A program made the translations under genes and the position numbers. From contig QZCP01000021.1 in assembly GCA_003956705.1 (NCBI GenBank), positions 106,847 through 170,846 on the forward strand: a stretch of 64,000 nucleotides of DNA, in the 5' to 3' direction. Each line of letters begins with the position of its first letter. Position 1 is the stretch's first letter. Shown piece by piece: positions 11,965 to 25,500 of this stretch. The notes under the pieces were generated by a model. That model had not been told where the DNA came from and did no database searches. It was given only the letters and a program-made list of their open reading frames with translations. Origin of the DNA: Brevipalpus yothersi. Its lineage: Eukaryota > Arthropoda > Arachnida > Trombidiformes > Tenuipalpidae.

Positions 11965-12838
11965 ACAGATAATTAACTTCTTGAAACTGACAAAATATGG
12001 CAAAAAAGAGACTCGATTAAAAGTCCATCCTATGAGAAGTAGAATACCAATTTTCCGTTGATAAATGGAGTTTTTTATCCGATATTAACAAGGGAAAAAA
12101 TATTCATCCTTAGTTTCTGTTTCATCGATTTTTTTCCTGAAGCAAATGAATCTTTTCCTCAAAAAGCTCTCCCAAAATGGGATTTAGTCAAGAAAATTTA
12201 CATGATCTCCTCAAAAAGTATCAGGGAATGAGATGAATTTGAATCATCGAAAGTTTGATCGGTATGTTTTTGGCAGAACAAAATTGTTAACACGATATTG
12301 ATTTAGTAGAATTTTTTGTTTCTCCACAGCTTATTAATCCAGGGAAATAAATGTTGTGTTCTTGTAAGTAGGTGTTAAAGAGGTATGAGGGTTTTAAAGT
12401 TATCAAAACTGAGGTCATTATCATTGAATTGGTTAGCTCAGGTTCAGCATTTCTCGGGGTTTTTCAGCATGGAAAATTTGTTTGAGAAGACTTTTGAAAC
12501 ATAAATAACCTACAAAGCATTCATCAATTATAGAAATTGGCAGATTAATTCAAATTAATTAAGACTGGTAGAAAAGAATTGATGCTAGTTGTGATTCTAA
12601 TCCTCCCATAAAGAGAATTTCAGAAAAATCCTCAATCATTCAAAAGAAATGGTTCAACCGAAATTTTTACTTTGCTGATCTCGATAATTCGGTTGAGCCG
12701 AAGAGTGAGATGCGTCCTAACCGATCGATTCTCTGGGCATTTCTCTATCTGAGAGAGGTCTCTGATTTCAAGGGAATGCTTAGAACTCGCAGGCCGTGGC
12801 AGGTTCATCGATCGAATTCGCCTCGATGTCAGCTCGGA

Positions 12839-12926
<88 letters not shown>

Positions 12927-13247
12927 TCGAATTCGCTTTCTCATTACTATAGCCTTCTATTGGCTGTTTGTAAGCAAGCTGTATGATAAGAGGAGAAAAG
13001 AATGAAAAAGAAGGGGAAAGATGGTGAAAGAGAGAGAGAAACCGAAACGATAACCCAAAGTGAAGCTATGTGAAGCTATATGCATCATACTACAGATTCT
13101 GTTTCATTTCATGTCATCCGCATCTTTTTCTCCTGTTGCTTGTGTGATCTATCTAGATAGCTATGTTCATCTCATTTATTTCGTTCTACTAAATCAGATT
13201 CTTGATCCTTGATTCACTCTTGGGGTGTTTGATATCACTCATGAATC
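11965..13247. other. Non-coding stretch upstream of RING gene
   Basis: Holds the 3' UTR of the secreted-protein gene (aataaa at about 12346) and the upstream region of the RING/TRAF gene, including the long (CT)n array listed separately. Apparent open frames across the array (runs of Ser-Leu) are artefacts of the repeat. Confidence 0.4.
12843..12924. repeat. (CT)n microsatellite, about 41 units
   Basis: Nearly perfect CT/TC dinucleotide run on the + strand, ending in ccttcgaattc. It lies about 320 bp upstream of the RING/TRAF start codon. Long GA/CT tracts can bind GAGA-type factors or adopt triplex (H-DNA) structure; a promoter role here is only a possibility. Confidence 0.95.
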
Positions 13248-16200
13248 ATGGGCTATGATCTAGAGAGATTCACTTGTGAACTCTCTCCAACACTGAAGTG
13301 TCCAATTTGTCGCAAAATTTACGAGAATCCAGTTCAAGTAGATTGTTCTGGTAATGACAAAGATGTACAGCACATTTTTTGTCGTGCTTGTTTGATTGAA
13401 ACTTTTGCATCATCTGATCGACTTAAATGTCCAATTGATGGTAAACTTTTCAAACGCAATACTCGTCGCAGTTTATTTCTTATTCCTCCTCAAGAATTGT
13501 TCGACACATTATCATCTTTACCCATCAAATGCTCTTTTCCAGGTAAATATGCCTGTCTTGTTTTCAGAGATGAACATTCTCTGTATGTTGAACAGAGTCT
13601 GAGAAAATATCACAGAATACATGATATTATTCAATATTTATTTGATATTTATATTTTTTGTTACATTTGAGTGCAAATTGTCATTGTTCATGCTCGATAT
13701 TATAAAGGAGGAATACGCAGTATTCCAGGCATCAGATAATTCACATGGTATGATCAGATTCTTATTATTTTCTCTTGTGAATATTACAGGTTGTATGATG
13801 AGTATCAAACTTGGAGATCTTGAATCTCACATTGAAATCTGTCAATTCAATCCCAATCGACATCTGAATGATCTGATGGATCCTAATTGTATTGGCAACT
13901 TCTTGAATCAAACAAACGCCTCACAAGCAAACCAGAATCAATCTTGGTTCATGGATATAGAACCATGGAATCCTGACCATGATGTTACCAATTCCATTAA
14001 TCATGGATCATCATCTTCAATGAGCTCGAATATAATGGGAACTCCGATTTCTGGGAATAGTATTCTTCCGATGACAAGTAATACTCACCAAACGAGTATG
14101 TCGATGCAATCGAGCCCAGATTATGGACGTATAGATTATCTATTCAGTCGAATAGAATCAAAAATGGATGATAGATTCAATCATATCATGAAAATACTCA
14201 ACCATGATGGTACTAAGAGTTCAAAAAAATTTGAATCTCTACTACAAAAGCAAATAGATGATTTGAAAAAGTGGAAAGAGTCAACCTCAGTCAAATTTGA
14301 TGAGCAGTTGCGAAAACATATGGACTCAATACTCAAGCATCTTCCAACAAAAGAAGCTCCAGGACCTTCGAAAAAACAACGGAATCGTCATGATTCCAAG
14401 AAAGAATCTGACATTCCAGTAACCAGTGAAGTTATGCGGAAACAAATGAAAGAACTCAAAAATTCATTGGAAACTCATCTCGATTCGAAGACAAGTGAAA
14501 TGAAAGAAAGTAATGACTCCACTTCAGAACGCTTGACCACTGAAATACAGAAGATTCAGCAGAATATTCGAAAAGATTTACGAAAGGATCAGTGTGAACT
14601 GAAGAAAAATTTGGAAAAAGAACTTGCTACCATGCGTAAAGAGTTGAAAAAATTTTCTGATCCAAAAAGTGTAGATCTGAAGCCATTCGAAAATTTGGAG
14701 AAAAAAATCCAGCAAACAAATGCAACAATTGGAAATCAGATCAAGGAGATCAAGAATACGATCAAAAGTCACAATATTGGTCTGAAAAATGTTGTCAATC
14801 AATTGAAAAATATTTCAACTCAAATCGAAACAGAATTCAAGCAGCTTGCTGTGATTGAGGAAGAAAAATCAGATAATCAAGATACACCAATTGATCAAGC
14901 ATCGGGCCAAGGTGTTAAGCGTCGAAGAAGAAGCTCAAGACTTAATCCAGATTCGGTTTGTTCGGATGAGGATTTGGTTGAATATGGTCCACCAAAACCT
15001 AGAGAGAGGCGACCCACTCGTGTATTTGGATCAGAATCCACACCATCTAACCTTATTCCCTTGGAAAATCAGGGTGATACAGATTCAAAATTATCGATTC
15101 CTTCAGAGAAGAACGAGGTAGAAGTTAAGGAGAATCTGAACTCCCCAACCACAAAAGCTCCAACAATTACTGATGAAATTGAGTCTTCGGAAAAAGTTAC
15201 ACAAATCAAAGATAATTCTTCCACCTCAGATTCTTCATCGACCGATAAAAATGATACTCCAGAACAAAGCAATACTCAAAACTCAAATGGCCAAGAATCT
15301 CAACTTCCGGTGACAGCAACAACGATATCTACTACTATTACCACTTCTACCAGTATTTCTAGCTCAATTCCAGTTTCTTCCACATCAACATTGACTTCTG
15401 TCGAACCGATAAAAGTGTCAACAACCTCAATAAGCAATAATAGTAATAATAATAATAGTAATATTATAACTATCGATTCCACAAAATTGGCTCAAAGTTG
15501 GTGTTCATCATCAGGAATCAAAAGCAATGCTTCAACCACCACTATTTCTCTGGCATCTCCAGTGGCTGCAAGTGTACCGTTAAGTTCAGTTTTGAAGCCG
15601 ATGTCAAGTGGTACAAGTTCTAAAAGTAAAGATACTGATCTTTTGGCTCAAATCGTCAATGAGGTTCTATTTAAAGACAATATGGCTAACAATCATGCAG
15701 AATCGACCTCAGTTTGGCCAACTAATTCTGGTCAACGGACAACATTTGTTCGACCTGTTACTGGTAGAACATCGAATTTGATTCAATCTGGTGATCTTAA
15801 TCGTCGAGTTTCTGATACTATTCTTCTCGCCATCACCCGACCAGTTCCTGGTCAACAATTGAGACTGGGTCAATCGGTGACCGACACTCTGGTGAGACCC
15901 ATAGTTGGTACAACGTTCGCAACCTCATCACCATTGACCAATCCAACATACTCAACTACTCGAAATTCATCAGTCACAATTCATTCGATAACACCCTTGC
16001 CTCGAGAGCTTCCAAAATCTCCTCCACCTCCTCCACCACCCACACCAACCCTCACAATACCCAAAAAACCGAGTGAGGAGGAGGAAACATTAACCCCTGA
16101 TAAGAGTGGTAGTGGTGACAAAATAGATCTAAAATCTGTAATGTCTTTGCTTTTCAATTCTGAAAAAGCTCCAGATGAGAAGAGCCACCAACCAGCATCC

Positions 16201-17841
16201 ACTGGAATTCAGCCAATCTCTGATTCAAAACCTCTATCAAAACTAGAAGACACGTGTACATCAAAGCAAGAGGAAGAAGAGAAGCAAAAAAGTCCAGTGC
16301 AAATGGCTGAAAATTCACAAGACCATTCGAAGCCTGTTGATGTTACCGAAACTTCCGGTGATCACAATCAAACAGAAAATGATTCAGAGAATCAAAATGC
16401 TCAAGAGCCTGAAATTCTCAAAGATTCGCTCACTGATGAGAGCAATAAACAGAGTGAAGAACCATCAGTGGAGCAAACTATGGCCGATGTTGAAACCCCT
16501 CCTGGGAAACTAGAAGATAAAACTGTTCAGGATTTGCATCCAAAAGAAGGAATTCTTGAAGCACCAAAAATTATTATCAAAAAAGGTGCCATCCGAAAAC
16601 GTCGGAAGAAAAAGAAGATTGTGAAGAAAAGTGTTCCAAAACCCAAGTTTATTGATGAACAGTTACCATTAATCAACACTCAACCATCGGAGGAAATTAT
16701 TCAGAATAATAATGAAGAGGAACCATGTCCTGGAAAGCAAGATGATGCAAAGCCTCTTGATCAAGGTGATGAGATAGTGATTAAAGACGATAAACTCCAA
16801 GTAAGAAGGAAGAGAGGAAGACCAAAGGGTCGAAAAGCAATTAAAAAATCTCCTAGATCCACGATAATCCGAGCCAACAATGAGGTTTCAAGTCCAGTTA
16901 TTCCCCGGGTCAAGCGATTGGTTTTGGTAAAAGCTATTGCTGATGAGACAAATACTTCGGAGGCAGGAGTAATTACAAGACTGCGAAGTGGCTCTAAAGT
17001 GATCACCAAAAAAAGTTCTACTATCAAACGCCACAATGTACGCTCAATTGCATTGAAAAAATATGCCAAATCATCTGTTAAAATTTCTCAGGCTACATCT
17101 AGATCACAATCAGCCGATTTTATTGAGCCAATTCCACGCGTTAAAGTGATAAGTACTGGATCAAACGATTTCATGATTCATAATCCAACAGCACCAATCG
17201 TAAATCATCCTGATCAATCTGAAGCACCATGCACCGATATTGCTCAGCATCTTGATGAAAGTTCCGAATTAATTGCCAAAGATACTGATGTACTAGGTTT
17301 AGCAGTTAAGAGAAAAATGCCTTCGAGAAGAGGTCGTAAATGTAAACGAAGACGGAAAGATAAGACTCTTAAGTCGAAAGCAATTAGTAATAGTGGCCTT
17401 TTGAGTAGTACTCAACATAATTCGTTGAGTTTAGATCCTTCCGTGGGAAGCTCATTATCGAAAAGTGTTGATGAAAATTTTTCCGAAAGCAAAAGTTCTG
17501 GTGAAAAAGAACGCTCTCAGCCCATTTCTCTTGACGGTAAATGTTCGAATATGGAAGATTCTTTGAATTTTATGTCTTCGATTCATAAGCCTATTCATGA
17601 TGACCATGGAGATGGAAGTAACGATTCTACTCTGATATTCAGTGAATCATCAACTCGAGCTAACTCTATGTCTGATGAAGAAGATTTGAGTGAATTTGAA
17701 ATGATCCAAAGCCATTTGAACAGTATTATCGATATGATTGATGCAGAATTGCAAGATGAATTGAAGGGTGATGATGAGCCTTGCCAACAACAAAGTCTCA
17801 ATCTTACGGATGATACGATTAAGGGACTTGAGTCAGGATGA
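13248..17841 (+). CDS. Large RING and TRAF-type zinc-finger protein with disordered basic C-terminus
   Basis: Two exons, 13248-13542 and 13790-17841, join in phase (GT at 13543, AG at 13788-13789) to give 1448 aa. Residues 18-64 form a RING with ligands C18, C21, C33, H42, C45, C48, C61 and D64. The final Asp (CPID) is typical of TRAF-like RINGs, and there is an eight-residue insert between C33 and H42. A single TRAF-type finger follows across the splice site (C-x4-C-x11-H-x3-C, residues about 94-115). Then come a Ser/Asn-rich linker, a long Lys/Glu coiled coil (about 205-400), Thr/Ser-rich disorder, a Pro run near 842 (PPPPPPP), a basic cluster near 1034 (RKRRKKKKIVKK) and an AT-hook-like RRKRGRPKGRKAIKK near 1103. 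There is no C-terminal TRAF/MATH domain. Predicted: nuclear E3 ubiquitin ligase or chromatin-associated scaffold. I cannot assign an ortholog. A variant poly(A) signal attaaa lies near 18086. Confidence 0.8.
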
Positions 17842-18478
17842 TGGAATGCTGTTGGTTGAAACTTGTCAACAAATTTTGATCCCCTGAATGTTTTCTTTCA
17901 CTCTTCAACAACCTAATTGATATCAAAGTACATTGTACACGTATATTTTTTTCTTCGACTTCAAACCAAAGATATCATCAAATTCTGATCAAATGGAACG
18001 CGAAAAGACTTTCACTTCTGTATGATTCAGATTTCACAATAGAGTTTCAATGTAAATTTCATCCATGTATTTAACTCTTGATCATGAATTAAATTTGAAG
18101 TGAAACTTCTCTGATAATGAAGATGATGACAGTTTCTCAAGGAAACAATCAACAAATCTTATCTGTTTGAATTTGAATGCTGAGTTTGTCAACTCGATCT
18201 CACTTCTCACGGCTTCACCAAATAGCAAGAAAATATTTTGATCCTTCTTGATTAAGGGCTATAACTCGATATCATTTAATTTTGTGAGGTAAATACATTT
18301 GTCTTTCATGAATCAATCCAAATCATTTTATGATCACAACTATATTCTCTAAGGGATATGAATATGAGGAGACATCCACATTCTGTGAAGATAAATCGAA
18401 ACATAACAGATTAGTTCGAAATTTCAATGAAAATGTATGCACCTAATACACCTATTCAATTGATTGTCCATGATAAAC
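17842..18478. other. Intergenic, tail-to-tail RING gene and CMC4
   Basis: About 640 bp of 3' flanks. A possible terminal exon of CMC4 could lie here if its GTAAGT is used as a splice donor (see findings). Otherwise nothing is recognisable. Confidence 0.35.
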
Positions 18479-18739
18479 TTACCTTCCTTTGGTTGTAGAG
18501 TTTCCTCTCATCGGAGCAAACATATTATCAGCACCCTTGTACGGTCCAGCATCTTTTTTATCCCATTCTTTGAGAAATTCAACACATACCTCAGAATTAC
18601 TTTTCCATGAACCACAACAACGTCTCATCGTTTCGATTGCATCAAAACAATGTGATTCATCATTATCATTTTTCGCCATACACTTGGGCAATCGATTACC
18701 CTGTTTAAGACATGGATCAGCATCACCTCGCAGAACCAT
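18479..18739 (-). CDS. CMC4: Twin CX9C mitochondrial intermembrane-space protein, CMC4-like
   Basis: Small (86 aa) protein with the coiled-coil-helix-coiled-coil-helix fold imported by the MIA40 disulfide relay; CMC4 (p8-MTCP1) is linked to respiratory-complex assembly. Two CX9C motifs are visible: C-LKQGNRLPK-C and C-FDAIETMRR-C, followed by CC and a fifth Cys in EVCVEF, the same layout as vertebrate CMC4 (DPC, then CC, then VVC). The DPC start of the fold also matches CMC4 better than CHCHD7/COX23. The start is the ATG at 18739; the frame is open six codons further but without ATG. The tail (KEWDKKDAGPYKGADNMFAP) is longer than in vertebrates. The reverse-strand stop TAA overlaps a perfect donor (AAG|GTAAGT), so the last residues may be replaced by a further exon to the left. 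Confidence 0.78.
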   Translation of the reverse strand: MVLRGDADPCLKQGNRLPKCMAKNDNDESHCFDAIETMRRCCGSWKSNSEVCVEFLKEWDKKDAGPYKGADNMFAPMRGNSTTKGR

Positions 18740-19500
18740 ATTGGCAATCAATTCCAATCACCCACAATTGATTAATCAAAATTGAAACATGTAAACATTG
18801 AACAACCTTCAAAGTCGAAAAATTTTGTCCAATTTTTGTGATACACACATTAACATTGACGCATGCACATCACTTTTTGTGTATATAAAAATAATTTTTA
18901 TTTGACTTGCTCTTGATGTTGATCTTGCTGCTTTGATCAACTTAAATTGCTGATTTTGATCTTGTAGTGAATTAAAGCCACCAGCTTAAATTGTGTGGAA
19001 AACATTGATTGATTTATATAGATTGTGTGTGTCTCTCTGTTGGAGTGATTGGGGACAACACACACACATTTGAGTGTGTGATATTATGTTAAGCTTGATG
19101 GTGATAAAAATGTGATGGCAAAATCAATATGTATGAGATGAGATGTTCAAGTCACCCAATCATTTGTACACATGATGATCATCTCAATTACATCACTTGA
19201 ATATATCGTTTGTGTGTGTGTGAATGTGTATAGATTATTTTAATTAGTTTATTTATATTTAGTTGAGTAGAGTGAATGTTTGTAATTGATGATTTGAATT
19301 TATCTTCAATTGTTGTTTCCCATTAATTTGTCCATCCAATTGTTGTTGTGTTGTTATTGTTTTACCGCGACAATTTTGAGTGTGTGTGTCAGAAACACCA
19401 CTTTTTACCATCAAGATCGAAGTTAATTTTGTTGATTCTTTTTTGCTAATTACTGTCGGCCTGATTTCAATTTGATTTGTTTGTCATCATCATCGTCATC
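18740..19500. promoter_or_regulatory. Divergent promoter region between CMC4 and UBR3
   Basis: About 760 bp between two outward-facing start codons. It is rich in (GT)n/(CA)n patches (19026-19078, 19210-19230, 19379-19389) and AT-rich blocks. Both 5' UTRs must lie here. No TATA or initiator is assigned. Confidence 0.4.
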
Positions 19501-22500
19501 ATGATGTCTGTGCCGGAATTGGAATCACTTTTTCGCAAAGATAAGCGAAGTATTGCTGTTGCTCTATTGAAAGAATATAAGAATGGTGATCCAGGAGAAA
19601 GTAAATTGATACACAAATTTATGTCTGAATATTTGACTGTGAAAAAAAGCCTTACCGATATGGACATGATAGAGACAATCAAGTGGATAATAAGCAGTGG
19701 TATGACCTTTGATGAATATTCCAAAGAAGGTAAATAGTGTTCTCTCTTTCCTCTCTCATTGAAATGAGATTTTTGAGTGGGAAAATCCACAAGGTTTTCG
19801 AGAATCAAATATTTGCTAATTGTTTCTTCCCTCTATTAATTTAACAGTTAAAAAATATGACACTGCCACCGCTTGTGGCTTGGTTTGGATATATAACTTC
19901 ATTGCTTATCGATGTCGAACATGTGCCATATCACCGTGTATGTCCCTGTGTGCTGATTGTTTTAACAAAGGAGATCACGAGGGACATGATTTCAATATGT
20001 TCAAATCGTTGGCTGGAGGTGCCTGTGATTGTGGTGATGAGAGTGTTCTCAAGTCATCAGGATTTTGTTCAACACATCGACAGAGGCCTGATACAACTTT
20101 GCCAGTTGCACCTCCTAAATTACTCTTTCTAGCCAAAGAAACTGTACCTTATCTTCTGAATCGCCTTCTATGGGAATTGAGGCAACCAAAATTCGAAGGT
20201 AAACTTTCAATTCCCTTCCTTTCTTTTAGACGGAATTGATCTGAAGCTTAGGTTTCAAAGAAATTCATGTATTGATTTTCATTTACATGAAGTCTTGATT
20301 GTTCAGTGGATGATTTTCCGTCAATCCAGAACGAGTTTCCTCTATTCATAAGATACTTTTTTCCTTAGCATGTATCGGTGCCGACTTCTTCATCGACAAC
20401 GTATTCAATCCGCTCACCGAGATGGGCGCTCAAATGAGAAGACTGATTTCTGAAGCAATGATTGATACTTCTTCATACTCTAGTCTCGCTCATGGTAAGC
20501 AGTTTAACGTGCCATTGGATTTATTGTTGCTAATTTTTTTGCCTTTTACTTTCAAAGACGTAGATAGTGATCATCTTGTGATAAAAAACATTCTCAATGA
20601 TAGGAAGAAAAATTATCTTGCCATTAAGTCTAGGATGCAGAAAACATTACGGCCAGAACTCACTTTCTACAAAGATCAAGAATTTTTTGGTATGCTCGAT
20701 GTGGATTTTTTCAGTATTTTTCAAAATTTTCACGTTCTCATTCTCTTTTGATTCCAGCTAATGCGATGAAGAGAGCTTTTGATAAAGATCTCGATCATAA
20801 TTGTTTTGTTGATGAGTTGTTATTTTGGACTATTTATCATGAATTTCCTGAAAAGTTGGTCTGCTTTCTCCTCAAAATGCTTCCAGAAGCTAATTATAGG
20901 AAAAGAATAGCTGAGTCGTTCGCTGATCACTATTCACGACTCACATCTATGCTAGCAAGTTGTCGAGGAACAGATGACGAGAACAAACAGTTCTATACTG
21001 ATTCTCTATCTAGTTGTGTTGTTCATGTCAGTGTACAATTATTTTCCAACGAACCCATAGCTCTTGGTCTCTGTGAAAATCATCACCTCCTGCAAATTGT
21101 TGTTGGCTCTCTTAGAGCCATCTTCGAGGGACACAGAAACTTTGACCAAGATTCAACCACTGTGTTGTTGCCAAGTCAATTACACACCAAATCGAAAGAG
21201 AATCGACACATGGTAATCAATTGTGAACATCCTATCATGAAAACTCATGTTTTTTGGCCTGTCGTTTCCGATCTTACCAACTTATTGGTACATACTCCTA
21301 TTGCACTGATGTTTATGGACTCGACTGAGCTTCTCGATCTATGGCTGCAATTTATGATGCACTTTCAAGGCATGGATGTCAATACTCGTGAACTGGTTAA
21401 TCATGTTGAGTTTGAGGGAGATTCATATCATTCTGCCTTTGCTGCTGAAATAGAAATTTGTGCAACACCCCTCTGGACTCTTATATCTCATCTCAAAGAT
21501 GAATCAACAGCAGAGCTCACCAGGAAGATGATAAAATTCTCGCAAAAATATCTCGAAGAATGGTTCACCTTGATAAATTTTGCCAACTCAGATGTGCCGG
21601 ATCCCCTTCAAGCTACTTTCCACTTACCACTTCATCGATATTACTCCATATTTCTACATCAAGGTGTCCAATATCAAGGGCTCTCGCTTAAAGAGCTATT
21701 GCCACCGCCACATCTGCTGAAAGCTTATCTCGCTCACCCACTGCAAGTTCAAGTAGATTTTTATGAAATTTGGGCCGGTCTTTGGGTTCGAAATGGTCAT
21801 CAAATGAAAGCTCAGGCAATGACTTATGTTGGATGTCATTACTGTAACTCAATGGTTGATGCTGATTTATTTTTGATACAACAAATAGCTGCTAATCTAG
21901 ATCCAGATTGGTTCATTCAAACTGTTTTAGAGAGGTAAGATATCTTTATTTCCAGGCGGTGACATTCTCTGATTTTCCTCCAGAAAATTTGATGAAAATT
22001 ATCCAATTCTTCTCCACTAGGTTCCATATCTGGGAATGGTTCTCTTTAGATTATAACCCAAGTCAAGCAAGCGATTCAAACTCAATCGCTCCTGATCAAA
22101 CTATGTCTATCTTAGAAGGAGCTTTGGTCTTTTTGGCTACGATTTTCAGCGTGAATACAAATCTTGGTGCCTCAGAAAAAGATGTTCTGCGAAAAGAAAT
22201 GGTTACACTTCTGGCAGTGGGAGACAGAACTCATTCTCAGTTGACAAGTAAGTTGAATTTCAGTTGATCTTGTTCATGGCCCTTTTTTGGACGACTTTTT
22301 CTTCCCATCTTTCTCTGGTGAAAGAAGGGTCAGAGTTAGAGCAGATTAGAAAAAATGATCAAATTATTCTAAGCAAAGTAGTTCTTCATTGAGATGGACA
22401 TCAATTCAATATACATTCAAGAGTGAAGATTAAAGAGCAAATTTTTGACCCAACAGGTTTTCTTCCAGAACGATGTGGAACATGCCATAATATTGGACTA

Positions 22501-25500
22501 GAGAGTATCTTGAAAGATATCGCAGATTTTCGTGAGCCAACTTTGGAATCAAGTGGGAGTTTATCTCAGGGCATGTTCTTCCCTAAATCCAAGATATGGG
22601 AGGAAGAATATGATCCTATTTATGCTCTATTACGTGCCGTTCATCGGAGAGATTTTCAATTTTCATTGGATCGCTTCACTCAACACGTGCGATCCACATC
22701 TAAATTGGAGAATAATTCACAAGCTTTACTTTGGCCTCCCTACCGCATTCCGAAAAACCTTGATACTAGTAAATTTTTAGATGCTCGAAAAGTGCTTTAT
22801 TCAAAAGTCCTCCACGGTGCTATATTCATGATTCTCTACAAAGCAGTTTACTCAAATAATATTACCGAACAAGTCTTGTCTCTCATCATCTATATCTTGG
22901 AACTCTCTCTCCGATTCCCAGTGCCTGGCAATGACTCTCCCATGCTCAAGCTTGATGGCCAACCAACTTACAAGAACGGTGTTCCTGATTTAAATTTCGA
23001 AGATTGGTTCGACTCAAATTCAATAATTGAAAATATGAATACTGCCATTCAAAGTGTGAATGTTTTCCAGCAGCGACTTGGAACTATTGTTGATATAGAT
23101 GAAGAAACTGGGCCATCAATCGAAGAGATGGATGTCGATATGTACATGAGCGGTAGTGAGTCCGATGATATTGAAGAAGACGTTGTATGGGTACATTCTG
23201 ATGAGAATTTGGATGATCCTCAGTCCACAAATTCCCCCTTTAATCGTTCACCACATCCAACTCTTCAACCCTTCTCTCAGCCATCTCTGCCCAGTAGAGC
23301 TGGAATGCTTGCCTTGACTGAACCTGTGCCTACACCAGGAGCAAGTTCTACTTCGACTGCTCTTGTACCTTCTATCAGTATGGATATATCTCCTCACTCT
23401 TCTGTTGCTGAAGATAATCCTCGTCCGGATCATCCAACTTCGAATTCATCCTCGTTATGTTCATTCATTTATTCATCGTCAAACAATGAGTCATCATCAT
23501 CATCCTCCTCCTCTTCAACTTCTTCCTCCTCCACATCTTCCTCGTCTTCCTCTTCCTCTTCAGCTTACTCTTCTAATCAAAATCCTGTTGCAGTGGATCC
23601 CTCCTCTTTGAATACAGCCAAAACTTCGGAATCTCATCCTTCATCCGCTCTTCTCCCTCGACCCAATCCCAAAGCTCATCGACGAATGATACGATTTTTT
23701 AATAATCTAAGACGACGAAGTATAGACCGTCGCGTCCAGTACAATAGAACACTTGATCAAATGAATCAAGTGACCGATATGATGAGAGCATTACCCTCAT
23801 CAGCTAGTCCATATGTGGAAGTTTTTCCCGTTAATGAAAGTATAATATCTCTTCTGCTCAAACTACACAGTAAACTGAAGGGAAAATCGAATTCATATGT
23901 ACCATCACGAACTGTTTCGGAGAGCAGAATAGGTGATGGTGCTCATTTCATTGAGATTGTACTCAATTTATATTGCAATTCAAATGTATCGTCTGGATTG
24001 CAATCGATCAATGAGTGGAAAGAAAAGATCTGGCCCAGTGAACCAAGAGAAGAATCTTCAACCTCTAATCAAGAGAAGGAAGAGTGTTCTGGTTCTTCGC
24101 AAATCGATAAAGATGAGAAACGACGAAAAGCGAAGGAAAGGCAACAAAAATTGATGGCTGAATTTGCCAGTAAACAAAAAGCTTTTATCAAAAAAATGGA
24201 AGCAATGAAACACTCTGATGAGGAAAATCTCAAAGAATCTGATATTCCCCCTTCAGGATCATATGCTAGCTCTTTTCTACAGGCAGCTACCTACGAATGC
24301 ATCATTTGTGGTCAGTCAGGATCGTCAACTGCTGAGGAGCTTGTGGGTATGGTTGTTCTGTTGCAGCCTACCAATGTGTGGGGTCATTCAATTATCCGAT
24401 CGATGAATGAAAAAGTTAATGATCATCGTGTATTGCCATGTTCACAAGAAGAAGAAATTTCTGGCCAAAGAGTCGACAATACTCTGAAGTGTTATATGAG
24501 TAAGAGAATAGATGATCTAGTATCCGTATTTGATTCACCCTCCTGGCACTTTTCCATGAATATTGGATGGGAAGGAGGTGTCCATGTACAATCTTGTGGT
24601 CACTTTATCCATCTCGAGTGTCATAAAAGATATATTCAATCACTGCGAGATTCACAAGCATCAAATCGATTCAACGTTGAGGGCGAATTTTTTTGTCCTC
24701 TGTGTAGACAACTCGCCAATTCAATACTTCCCATCAATCCAGATATTGATTCAAATGGAGCTGTGGTCAAGTGTCGTCTGAATGAACCTCAAGAGCTAGG
24801 AATAGAGATCATGAATTTGCTCAACAACATCGGAACATCAGATAAGGATTTGATGCAAAAATTCATCACATTCTGCGAAGATTTGACTAAAGCCACTCCA
24901 GCACACTATCGTTCCCCTCGAATTTCTCCCAGCACTGATACTCTTCTCTCATTTTTCTGCTCTGTTTTACGAACTAATCTCGAATGCGAGCTTATCACCA
25001 TCTTGAGTCAAAGCAATCCTACTGGTGTGAAAAAGTCATGTTTCAGTAAGTTCTAATATTTTATCTTATAGCGATCACATGTGAGCTTTCAACTAACTAT
25101 CCAAACTCTTTTCCAGTTTCACTTTTCCATGTTTTGGCACTTCAAGCTCGAAGTTTAGTCTTGATCAAACAATTGACACCACGATTTCCCTGCCTTTGGT
25201 CTCAACTCACTGGTATCCCAATACCAGAGGAACTCTCTCTCAGTATCGCTGTACGTGAAGAAGAAGTGCCACTTTTGTTACAAGACACTGTATCCACGCT
25301 CATCTTACTTTTTTCGGTTCTCCCACTGAATGTTGAAAAGTCTTATTTTTCTTCCGTCACCCAAGTTTTGTATAATCTAACTCTGATCCAAGGACTGGCT
25401 CAAATTACTCTATTTCGTCCAAAGGATGATTACAGTTCTATACCATCGTCTTTCACTAGTTTGTTTGGGCTGTTGAAATATGTTCATGCGAGTTTTGATA

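Noticed and set aside
14578..14802. Antisense frames within the RING/TRAF, cyclase-tail and POLRMT exons
   Set aside because: They are shadows of long coding exons on the opposite strand, with no recognisable motifs.
22423..22456. Alternative start or longer UBR3 exon 7 beginning at ATG 22423
   Set aside because: The acceptor after cccaacag at 22456 joins exon 6 in phase and gives the family-like run HSQLT then LPERCG. The upstream part has no counterpart in UBR3.
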